From the NCBI GenBank assembly GCA_958425285.1, contig CATZVV010000081.1, positions 1 to 7,799 of the forward strand: a stretch of 7,799 nt of DNA, given 5' to 3'. Source of the DNA: an uncultured Lachnoclostridium sp. GTDB taxonomy: Bacteria; Bacillota; Clostridia; Lachnospirales; Lachnospiraceae. The position numbers and the translations under genes were made by a program. Positions 1-5,988 of the stretch are shown here, in pieces. Below the pieces are notes generated by a model. It had not been told where the DNA came from, did no database searches, and worked only from the letters and a program-made list of their open reading frames with translations. Numbering within the stretch: position 1 is the stretch's first letter; each line of letters begins with the position of its first letter.

Positions 1-54
1 CTGCGACCTCTTGATCCCAAATCAAGCGCTCTAGCCAAGCTGAGCCACACCCCG
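1..54 (-). tRNA. tRNA-Pro (anticodon UGG), 3' part beyond the window edge
   Basis: Read on the minus strand from position 54, the sequence gives a 5' acceptor half CGGGGTG, the T8-G9 pair of linker bases, a D arm (GCTC...GAGC), and an anticodon stem CTTGA/TCAAG enclosing a seven-base loop TTTGGGA. The anticodon is TGG at window positions 19-17, which decodes proline. The variable loop and first T-stem bases reach the window edge, so the T arm and 3' acceptor half are missing here. It follows hisC on the same strand but has its own strong promoter. Identity rests on the cloverleaf halves and anticodon seen directly. Confidence 0.93.
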
Positions 55-108
55 ACAATGGGTTGTCACACTCTTTTATAATATCTCTCAAGCCGTGACG
101 CAAGATTT

Positions 109-137
109 ATTATATTATAGGAATCTTGTATTGTCAA
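109..137 (-). promoter_or_regulatory. Perfect-consensus sigma-70/SigA promoter for tRNA-Pro
   Basis: On the minus strand a TTGACA -35 box (137-132) and a TATAAT -10 box (114-109) are separated by exactly 17 bases. Both hexamers match consensus at all six positions. The predicted start is near 102, leaving a leader of about 48 bases before the mature tRNA 5' end at 54, which RNase P would remove. A weaker second candidate, TTGCGT (103-98) with a 17-base spacer and TATAAA (80-75), would start near 68. Confidence 0.8.
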
Positions 138-139
138 CA

Positions 140-168
140 TTTTTTTTGCTTTTTTTTCAACTTTTTTT
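140..168 (-). promoter_or_regulatory. Phased A-tracts (UP-element-like) upstream of the tRNA promoter
   Basis: Directly upstream of the -35 box, the minus strand carries three A-runs of 7, 8 and 8 bases (168-162, 157-150, 147-140). Their centres lie about 11.5 and 10 bases apart, close to one helical turn. Such phased runs bend DNA and can bind the RNA polymerase alpha C-terminal domain, as in UP elements of stable-RNA promoters. The runs are seen directly; the activating role is inferred from their position. Confidence 0.6.
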
Positions 169-174
169 AAAGTG

Positions 175-239
175 AAAAAAAATGAGTATTTGGGGCGACT
201 TATCAATGTCCGAGACAAGCCTACCCTAATATAAATACT
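175..239 (-). terminator. Possible rho-independent terminator after hisC
   Basis: Downstream of the hisC stop, the minus strand has AGTATTT (239-233) complementary to AAATACT (191-185), with an inner GGG/CCC pairing (226-224 with 194-192) across a six-base bulge. The lower arm is followed after two bases by a run of eight T (182-175). The stem is AT-rich and the loop is long (about 29 bases, with a small internal hairpin near 217-207), so this is a weak terminator at best. No gene is visible between 55 and 258. Confidence 0.4.
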
Positions 240-258
240 AATCTATTATATGAATATA

Positions 259-1317
259 CTATCCTTTAACAATTTCCTGCATCGCCCGAATTACACATTC
301 CATCTCTTCTTCCGTTCCTATTGTAATACGAAGATAATTACTGATTCGTGGTTTATTAAAAAATCGGACATAAATTTTTTTCTCACGAAGAGCATTAAAA
401 ATCTTCTCTGCCAAAACATCAGGATGTGTCACAAACAAAAAATTCGTTTTTGATTCTAATACTTGAAAACCAATATCTTTTAATTCCTCTGCCGTCTTTT
501 CTCTTGTATATATGATTTTTTCAATGCATTCTTTAAAGTAGTCATCATCCTTCAGAGAAGCCGCCCCGAGTATTATTGACTCCTGATTCATCGTATACGA
601 GTTAATTGACTCTTTTACATCATTCATTGCCTGTATAAGACGTGGACCTGCCAGCGCATATCCAAACCGCATTCCTGCCATGGAGCGAGACTTTGAATAC
701 GTACGTATTACAACTAAGTTCTCGTACTTTTCGAGCAGTGGCAAAGCTGTCTCTCCACCAAAATCCACATAAGCTTCATCAATAATCACAATCACATCCT
801 GATTTGCTTTAACAATTTCTTCAATCGCCCCAAGAGAAAGTGCAATAGATGTAGGAGCATTGGGGTTAGCTATTACCACACCACCATTTTCTCTTTTATA
901 GTCATCCACACAAAGTTCAAATTGAGCATTTAGTTTTGGCGTTTCATATGAAATGCCGTATACCTGTGCCCAGACTGGATAAAAAGAATAGGTAATATCC
1001 GGAAACAATATCGGTTTATGCGAATTGAAAAAAGTCAGGAAGGCAAGTGCCAGCACATCATCCGATCCAACTCCGGTAAAAACCTGACTCTTATTAAGAT
1101 TATGATAAGCCGCCAATCCCTCCACCAATTCAGTTGCATTTGAATCCGGATATTTGCGAAACGAGCTCGCATCTGTATGAGTTGCCAATTCAAATACCTT
1201 CGGAGAAGGCGGATATGGATTCTCATTCGTATTTAATTTAATAATATTACTTTCCCTTGGCTGCTCTCCTGCTACATAAGGTACAACCTGTCTCAAATTA
1301 TTTTCCCATGCCTTCAT
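259..1317 (-). CDS. hisC: Histidinol-phosphate aminotransferase
   Basis: This 352-residue PLP enzyme of aminotransferase fold type I should transfer an amino group from glutamate to imidazole-acetol phosphate, a late step in histidine synthesis in the cytoplasm. Visible motifs are LNTNENPYPPSP near residues 28-39, YPDSN at 56-60, NPNAPTS at 151-157, the cofactor-binding IIDEAY with D180 and Y183, the Schiff-base lysine in TYSKS (K209), R217 in MRFGY, and the substrate-binding R330 in YLRITIG. Length fits the family. The ATG has GGAGG with a six-base spacer (TAGGAA), so the start is well supported. It lies 85 bases after the rubredoxin gene, with a strong hairpin between them. No other his gene is present, so it is an orphan here. 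HisC-type enzymes can also act on aromatic amino acids, so the exact substrate is less certain than the family. Confidence 0.92.
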   Translation of the reverse strand: MKAWENNLRQVVPYVAGEQPRESNIIKLNTNENPYPPSPKVFELATHTDASSFRKYPDSNATELVEGLAAYHNLNKSQVFTGVGSDDVLALAFLTFFNSHKPILFPDITYSFYPVWAQVYGISYETPKLNAQFELCVDDYKRENGGVVIANPNAPTSIALSLGAIEEIVKANQDVIVIIDEAYVDFGGETALPLLEKYENLVVIRTYSKSRSMAGMRFGYALAGPRLIQAMNDVKESINSYTMNQESIILGAASLKDDDYFKECIEKIIYTREKTAEELKDIGFQVLESKTNFLFVTHPDVLAEKIFNALREKKIYVRFFNKPRISNYLRITIGTEEEMECVIRAMQEIVKG

Positions 1318-1346
1318 TTCCTACCTCCAAGTCTCTTATACTGCGC

Positions 1347-1374
1347 AAAGGGAGTACTTTTATGTACTCCCTTT
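1347..1374 (-). terminator. Perfect 11-bp hairpin between rubredoxin gene and hisC
   Basis: AAAGGGAGTAC (1347-1357) and GTACTCCCTTT (1364-1374) form a perfect 11-bp stem around a six-base loop. It sits 28 bases after the rubredoxin stop and 29 bases before the hisC ATG. On the minus strand only three T follow within the stem end, then GCGC, so termination is probably partial. It may act as a leaky terminator or an mRNA processing or stability element that lowers hisC expression. I see no T-box motif in this gap. Confidence 0.5.
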
Positions 1375-1402
1375 AAATTATTACTCTTGTCCAATCAGAT
1401 TA

Positions 1403-1558
1403 TTAGCCTTCAGCAAATTGATCTTTACCCACACCACAAAGTGGGCAAACAAAATCATCCGGCAAGTCCTCCCATTTTGTTCCAGGCGCAATTCCGTTAT
1501 CCGGATCTCCTAACTCTTCATCATATTCCCAACTACATACTTCACAAACATACTTCAT
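1403..1558 (-). CDS. Rubredoxin
   Basis: A 51-residue protein that reads MKYVCEVCSWEY and ends in GKDQFAEG. It has the two rubredoxin knuckles: C5-x-x-C8, and C38-P-L-C41 followed by G42. These four cysteines hold a single iron atom. Other family marks are Y11, the acidic stretch DEELGDPDNGIAPGT, and WEDLP with W29 and P33. Rubredoxins are small cytoplasmic electron carriers that commonly serve peroxide, superoxide or oxygen detoxification in anaerobes. The ATG is preceded by AGGTGA at a five-base spacing. It begins 24 bases after the aminotransferase stop, so the two are very likely co-transcribed. No partner reductase or flavodiiron protein is in the window, so its redox partner is unknown. 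Confidence 0.95.
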   Translation of the reverse strand: MKYVCEVCSWEYDEELGDPDNGIAPGTKWEDLPDDFVCPLCGVGKDQFAEG

Positions 1559-1582
1559 ACAATTCACCTGCTTTCCTTTTAA

Positions 1583-2773
1583 TTATTTATAATCATTTGC
1601 CAGCTTTTCAAAAAAAGGCAAAGATCGCTCAATCATATCATAATCCACGCAATAAGCAATTCTGACATACCCCGGACAACCAAACGATGAGCCCGGAACC
1701 AGAAGCAAGTTGTATTTTTTGGCTTTCTTTGCAAAAGCAACATCATCTTCCTCCAATGCTTTTACAAACAAATAGAAAGCTCCATCCGGACTTGCACATT
1801 CATATCCAAACTTCTTTAAGTTATCAACAAAAAGCTTTCGATTCCGGTTATAAATTTCTACATCTACCTTTGCATCAGCCTGAATGCAACGAGCAACCGC
1901 ACGCTGTATTAAGGACGGTGCATTCACAAATCCCAAAATACGGTTTGCCACGCTAGCAGCTCCAAATACTTCCGCATAATCACTAACCTCATTTGGAATC
2001 ACCAGATAACCAATTCGTTCTCCCGGCAGAGAAAGTGCCTTACTGTAAGAATAACCAACAATTGTATTATTATAATATTTTGTCAAATATGGAACCTCTA
2101 CATCTCCATACACCAGTTCCCTGTATGGTTCATCAGAAATCAGATAAATTTCCTTTCCGTATTCCTTTTGTTTTCTGTCCATAATAGAAGCTAATGACCG
2201 GATCGTCGCCTCGTCGTATACAACCCCGGTTGGATTATTAGGGGTATTGACAATAACTGCCTTCGTATTTTCAGAAAACAACTTTTCAAATTCATTTAAA
2301 TTTGGCATAAAATCTTTTGTGTTTGGAGGAACAATTACAATTTTCCCACCATAATTTGAAATATAGTTTCGGTATTCACCAAAGAATGGCGCAAAAACAA
2401 TGACTTCTTCACCCGGATTTAAAAGTGCCTTTAGAATAATATTCAATCCCCCTGCTGCACCTACTGTCATAATGATATTATCCTGACTAAACCCAGTATC
2501 AAACCGCTGATTCAAATCAGCCGCAATAATATTACGAACATCCTCATATCCGGCATTATTCATATAACCATGAACAACATTTTGGTCCTCTTCCTCTAAA
2601 ATATCAATAATTGCCTGCTTTACTTCCTTCGGTGGGACCACACTTGGATTTCCCAGGCTAAAATCATATACATTTTCTGCACCATACTTTGCAGCAAGTG
2701 CTTTCCCCTCTTCAAACATCGCACGGATTACAGAGCTTCCCGCCACTAGTTCTTTCATTTGTTCTGAAATCAA
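1583..2773 (-). CDS. PLP-dependent class I/II aminotransferase (aspartate aminotransferase-like)
   Basis: A 396-residue fold-type I aminotransferase. Counting from the chosen start, motifs are DFSLGNPSV near residue 37, NTPNNPTG at 176-183, SDEPY with D214 and Y217, the Schiff-base lysine K245 in YSYSKALSLPGERIG with R253, and R371 in YVRIAYC for the substrate carboxylate. It is complete. An in-frame ATG exists at 2788, but its last base lies within the ribosome site GGAGGT (2786-2781). That site is seven bases from a TTG at 2773, which gives a protein beginning MISEQMKELV, so TTG is the likelier start. The family covers aspartate, alanine, aromatic and branched-chain enzymes, and the substrate cannot be read from the sequence. 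It leads a likely two-gene unit with rubredoxin, with possible read-through into hisC. Confidence 0.9.
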   Translation of the reverse strand: MISEQMKELVAGSSVIRAMFEEGKALAAKYGAENVYDFSLGNPSVVPPKEVKQAIIDILEEEDQNVVHGYMNNAGYEDVRNIIAADLNQRFDTGFSQDNIIMTVGAAGGLNIILKALLNPGEEVIVFAPFFGEYRNYISNYGGKIVIVPPNTKDFMPNLNEFEKLFSENTKAVIVNTPNNPTGVVYDEATIRSLASIMDRKQKEYGKEIYLISDEPYRELVYGDVEVPYLTKYYNNTIVGYSYSKALSLPGERIGYLVIPNEVSDYAEVFGAASVANRILGFVNAPSLIQRAVARCIQADAKVDVEIYNRNRKLFVDNLKKFGYECASPDGAFYLFVKALEEDDVAFAKKAKKYNLLLVPGSSFGCPGYVRIAYCVDYDMIERSLPFFEKLANDYK

Positions 2774-2780
2774 AATTCTT

Positions 2781-2786
2781 ACCTCC
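2781..2786 (-). promoter_or_regulatory. Ribosome binding site that fixes the aminotransferase start at TTG 2773
   Basis: GGAGGT on the minus strand is the only good Shine-Dalgarno sequence near the gene start. It overlaps the upstream in-frame ATG at 2788-2786 and is seven bases from TTG 2773-2771, which makes the TTG the expected initiation codon. Confidence 0.75.
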
Positions 2787-2809
2787 ATTGCTCATCCTAA
2801 GTACCCTTA

Positions 2810-2838
2810 ATACTACTCCAGCCACCTGTTTTTGTCAA
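2810..2838 (-). promoter_or_regulatory. Promoter for the aminotransferase-rubredoxin unit
   Basis: TTGACA (2838-2833) matches the -35 consensus fully. After a 17-base spacer comes TAGTAT (2815-2810), four of six matches to the -10 box. Transcription would start near 2803, about 30 bases before the TTG start. The TGA stop of the upstream S8 gene lies inside the -35 box. Confidence 0.6.
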
Positions 2839-4517
2839 GAAGTGTTCGTCCAAACAAGAATACTGCTGTAAGCATCTACGGTCCCATACCCCCACTCATT
2901 ATTTGGATAGCGGATATTCTCTTTTCTTTCTGCTCCACGGATAAGTAATTCCTTAATAGCTGCACCGGATATCTCATACTGAGATGATTGCTGAAACAGA
3001 ATTGCACTCACTCCTGCCGTAATAGCCGCTGCCACACTGGTACCTGTCCGAGTACCATAACGTCCTCTTGGTAATGGTCCATAGACATCCACTCCCGGTG
3101 CTGTAACATCCGGTTTAATTGCGCCTTCCGCTGAGTACCCACGCCCTGCTGACAAATATAATGCATTTGTTCTCACGTTATACGCTGTAACTGTAATCGC
3201 AAAAGGTGCATTAGCCGGCTCACAAACTGTTGTATCCGGATTTGATCTTAAAAAAAACGTACTCTGTTCCAGAAAAGCCTCTATAGGAAGCCAGATATTA
3301 AATGCCCGGGTGAGGTTGGATTCCGGATAAACACGTATTTTCCAAATCCCCGGTTTACTATCCGCAAGCCGGACTACAATAATTTGATCTGTACCTTCAC
3401 TTATAATTGTAGAAAAAATAATTTCTAGCTTCGAATTTTCAAGGACAAAGGTTTTTTCGAATATATTTAATGCAAACAATCTTACCTTGCCACTTGTATC
3501 TCCACTGGGACTAATAACCTCAATAGAAAAGACTCCAGGAGTTTTTCCCCACATTTCCATCGTAAAGCCCAAAAAATTCTGTTCCACATTTACATCAATC
3601 TCTTCATATTCTTCACCTTCACCAGCCCCCAGATAATGATGTCTGGAATTCCCCTCATTTCCAGCAGGAAGCACAATACACACGCCCGGAATTCGATTAT
3701 AACGATCCAGCATAACACCTAACCTTGAGTCCCCACTATGATTTCCCATATTGGTTCCCATTCCAATGCAAATAACAATAGGACGTCTCATAGTACGAGC
3801 TTTACGAAGTAAGTATGATACTGCCAGCATAATATCATTTTCCTGATAACATTCCGCTTCATTCGGAATGCGGTAAAATTCGCGATAAATATTCTTTGCC
3901 TGCTTGCATTTCACAATTAGCAATTCTGAATTTGGAGCTATTCCCGAAAAATTTTCTTCACGGATTATATTTCCTGCTGCTACACCGGCAAGGAAAGTAC
4001 CATGCCCATTCTCATCCCGAGTCGGCAGAGCAGTTCCCGGATTCTCATTTTTTAACGCTTCATTAATCTCATCCACTGTGAATTCTGTGCCGTATAGAAA
4101 TTCCTGTGGAGGTATCCCCTCTCGAAGTGTCTGATCCCAAATAGATACAATCCGGCTCTTCCCATCTGCCCGGATAAATGCAGGATGTGTCCAATCAATT
4201 CCCGTATCGATAACGCCAATCAAGATTCCTTGTCCATACAGGTTTAAATATGGCTGCTGGCGAACTTTCAGCACCTGTGTCGCCTCCAACGCTGACTGAT
4301 CCATTAAACCATAGCAAGCAGGCAATGCCAGATAACCGTATTGAAACAGCGTCCTGCTTGTAATTGTCTCACTTTCTTCATATATAATTGCCTGATTCGA
4401 ATCTACAAATTGATAACAATCCGTCTGATATCGTTCTAGAATTGATTTACCATCAATATAATCTGCCACAATATAATCCACTACCGAATTTGAGTAAATG
4501 GCATCTTTGCAATCCAT
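2835..4517 (-). CDS. S8 (subtilisin-family) serine peptidase with internal insert, Csp-like
   Basis: A 560-residue subtilase. Counting from the chosen ATG, the triad is complete: D104 in VIDTGIDW, H172 in ENGHGTFLAG, and S494 in GTSVAAAITAG. The oxyanion asparagine is N287 in PAGNEG. About 100 residues precede the catalytic domain and may act as a prodomain. Roughly residues 293-440 interrupt the fold between the oxyanion Asn and the Ser. That stretch is beta-rich (for example GFTMEMWGK and VFSIEVISPSGDT) and resembles the jelly-roll insert of clostridial Csp germination proteases. No signal peptide or membrane segment is seen, so action inside the cell or spore is suggested. An upstream in-frame ATG at 4556 lies within a terminator arm and has no good ribosome site. 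The ATG at 4517 has AAAGGGGG at a six-base spacing. The spore-germination role is inference, since no germination genes are nearby. Confidence 0.85.
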   Translation of the reverse strand: MDCKDAIYSNSVVDYIVADYIDGKSILERYQTDCYQFVDSNQAIIYEESETITSRTLFQYGYLALPACYGLMDQSALEATQVLKVRQQPYLNLYGQGILIGVIDTGIDWTHPAFIRADGKSRIVSIWDQTLREGIPPQEFLYGTEFTVDEINEALKNENPGTALPTRDENGHGTFLAGVAAGNIIREENFSGIAPNSELLIVKCKQAKNIYREFYRIPNEAECYQENDIMLAVSYLLRKARTMRRPIVICIGMGTNMGNHSGDSRLGVMLDRYNRIPGVCIVLPAGNEGNSRHHYLGAGEGEEYEEIDVNVEQNFLGFTMEMWGKTPGVFSIEVISPSGDTSGKVRLFALNIFEKTFVLENSKLEIIFSTIISEGTDQIIVVRLADSKPGIWKIRVYPESNLTRAFNIWLPIEAFLEQSTFFLRSNPDTTVCEPANAPFAITVTAYNVRTNALYLSAGRGYSAEGAIKPDVTAPGVDVYGPLPRGRYGTRTGTSVAAAITAGVSAILFQQSSQYEISGAAIKELLIRGAERKENIRYPNNEWGYGTVDAYSSILVWTNTS

Positions 4518-4553
4518 AAAAAACCCCCTTTGCGCTATCTTACGCAAAGAGGG
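4518..4553 (-). terminator. Rho-independent terminator after clpX, overlapping the S8 ribosome site
   Basis: On the minus strand CCCTCTTTGCG (4553-4543) pairs with CGCAAAGGGGG (4534-4524) over 11 bp with one G-T wobble and an eight-base loop. Six T (4523-4518) follow directly, the classic intrinsic terminator form. The T-run touches the ATG of the S8 gene at 4517. The 3' arm AAAGGGGG is also the only visible ribosome site for that ATG, so translation of S8 would require the hairpin to be open. Confidence 0.82.
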
Positions 4554-4571
4554 CATATCTCATTCCAATAA

Positions 4572-4598
4572 CAATTGAAAAAGAATTAAATTCAATTG
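4572..4598. repeat. Inverted repeat CAATTGAA/TTCAATTG in the clpX-S8 gap
   Basis: An exact 8-bp inverted repeat (4572-4579 and 4591-4598) flanks an 11-base AT-rich centre that contains AATTAAATT. It lies between the clpX stop and the terminator. It could be an operator or simply AT-rich secondary structure. I found no convincing promoter for S8 in the same stretch. Confidence 0.35.
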
Positions 4599-4621
4599 CC
4601 CCGCATCTCTATGCGCGGAGC
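4598..4621 (-). other. GC-rich hairpin spanning the clpX stop codon
   Basis: The minus-strand RNA from 4621 to 4598 can fold into a nine-pair stem (GCTCC with GGGGC including one G-U, and GCAT with ATGC) with a two-base bulge and a four-base loop that holds part of the TAG stop. It may protect the 3' end of the htrA-clpX message. No T-run follows at once, so it is not a canonical terminator. Confidence 0.35.
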
Positions 4622-5958
4622 ACCATGATTTTCATATAATCCTTTGTAATTGTCACCTGTCCAATCAACTCATCCTTTGGAATTTCATACATAATATCTA
4701 CCATAAATTCTTCAATAATTGCACGCAAGGCTCTGGCACCTGTTTTTTTTGCTGCTGCTTTTCTAGCAATGCTACGCAAAGCTTCTTCTTCAAAGAGCAG
4801 ATTCACCTCATCCAATGCAAGCAGCTTCTGGTACTGCTTTGTAATCGCATTCACAGGTTCTTTTAAAACTCGCACCAACAAATCTTCATCCATAGCCTGC
4901 AATGAAAAGACAACAGGGAGACGTCCAATAAATTCAGGAATCATTCCAAATTCCCGAATATCTTCTACCTCAACTTTATCAAACAAGTTTATATCATCTT
5001 CGTACTTATCTTTCAAATCAGCCCGGAAACCAATTGAAGCCTGCTTCGATAACCTCTTTTTAATAACATCCTCCAAGCCCGGGAAGGCACCACCGCAAAT
5101 GAACAAAATATTACTGGTATTCACTGTTGTCATTGGAACCATCGCATTTTTATTTGTCGCCCCGACCGGAACTTCCACATCAGCGCCCTCCAATAATTTT
5201 AACAGCGCCTGCTGAACGGATTCACCACTGACGTCCCGATTGTTTGTATTCTGCTTTTTAGCCAGTTTATCAATCTCATCAATATACACAATACCATGTT
5301 CTGCCTTTTCCACATCATTTTCTGCGTTGGCAAGTAACTTTGATATCACACTTTCCACATCATCGCCAATATAACCGGCTTCCGTCAAAGATGTTGCATC
5401 CGTAATCGCCAGTGGAACCTGAAGCAATCTGGCCAAAGTCTTGACCAAAAAGGTCTTTCCGCTTCCCGTTGGTCCAATCATCAGCATATTTGATTTCTCA
5501 ATCTCTACGCCATCCGAAGAATCTGCCAATATACGCTTATAATGATTATAAACTCCAACGGACATTACCTTTTTTGCCCGCTCCTGTCCAATGACATAAT
5601 CATCCAATTTTCCCTTAATAATATGTGGAGCAGGAAGTTTCTGTAAATCCAGTTCCGGAACTACACTTTTTTCTTCCTTTTTCTTTTTCTTTTTGATTGA
5701 CTTAGGCTGGGGAGGCATTTGCATATCTGCCAGATTAATAAACTCCATTCCCGGAATTTTAGACGGATCTGCAATTCCCTGCATACCAATCTGATCAAAT
5801 GTCTTTTGCATACAATCCGAACAAATGGTAATATTGTTTGGGATTGTAATCATCTTTTCTACTTTACTCTCCGGTCGATGACAAAGATAACATATCTTCT
5901 CATACTCATCTTTATCCGATTCATTCAATCCCTCAATTTCATTCTTCTCTTCACTCAT
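4609..5958 (-). CDS. clpX: ClpX-type AAA+ unfoldase with altered substrate loop
   Basis: A 449-residue protein with ClpX architecture. Counting from the chosen Met, a zinc-binding domain carries C23/C26 and C46/C49. A charged linker includes six lysines (about 89-94). The AAA+ module follows: GPTGSGKT Walker A at 162-169, GYIG pore-1 loop at 195-198, IVYIDEID Walker B at 223-230, RDVSGESVQQ pore-2 region, IGF loop at 309-311 for docking to ClpP, R346 in EFIGRLP as arginine finger, and R409 in GAR as sensor 2. ClpX unfolds tagged proteins and feeds them to ClpP in the cytoplasm. The usual RKH loop is not recognisable: about residues 263-275 read PVGATNKNAMVPM instead. No clpP or tig is adjacent, as is common for canonical clpX, so a paralog is possible. 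Two adjacent ATGs exist; the second is five bases from GGAGGG and is preferred over the first at two bases. It follows htrA by 30 bases in a likely operon. Confidence 0.88.
   Translation of the reverse strand: MSEEKNEIEGLNESDKDEYEKICYLCHRPESKVEKMITIPNNITICSDCMQKTFDQIGMQGIADPSKIPGMEFINLADMQMPPQPKSIKKKKKKEEKSVVPELDLQKLPAPHIIKGKLDDYVIGQERAKKVMSVGVYNHYKRILADSSDGVEIEKSNMLMIGPTGSGKTFLVKTLARLLQVPLAITDATSLTEAGYIGDDVESVISKLLANAENDVEKAEHGIVYIDEIDKLAKKQNTNNRDVSGESVQQALLKLLEGADVEVPVGATNKNAMVPMTTVNTSNILFICGGAFPGLEDVIKKRLSKQASIGFRADLKDKYEDDINLFDKVEVEDIREFGMIPEFIGRLPVVFSLQAMDEDLLVRVLKEPVNAITKQYQKLLALDEVNLLFEEEALRSIARKAAAKKTGARALRAIIEEFMVDIMYEIPKDELIGQVTITKDYMKIMVLRA
5677..5694 (-). repeat. Three tandem AAAAAG hexamers inside clpX
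   Basis: Three exact 6-bp units encode six consecutive lysines in the linker between the zinc domain and the AAA+ module. Each unit is in frame (AAA AAG), so unit gain or loss would change the linker by two lysines without a frameshift. The interruption by G limits polymerase slippage. Confidence 0.7.
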
Positions 5959-5988
5959 CATTACCCTCCATCATTACATACATCAGTT

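Noticed and set aside
250..453. Plus-strand frame of 67 codons at the 3' end of hisC
   Set aside because: Fully antisense to conserved hisC residues and no Shine-Dalgarno sequence.
1318..1402. T-box or histidine attenuator ahead of hisC
   Set aside because: The gap is only 85 bases, has no T-box core and no leader peptide rich in histidine codons.
4769..5215. Plus-strand open frame of 148 codons opposite clpX
   Set aside because: It is the reverse complement of conserved ClpX coding sequence, lacks a ribosome site, and its Ser/Asn-rich composition is typical of antisense frames.
5677..5694. Programmed frameshift at the lysine tract in clpX
   Set aside because: The frame continues correctly into the AAA+ module and each A5 run is broken by G; no stimulatory structure was apparent.
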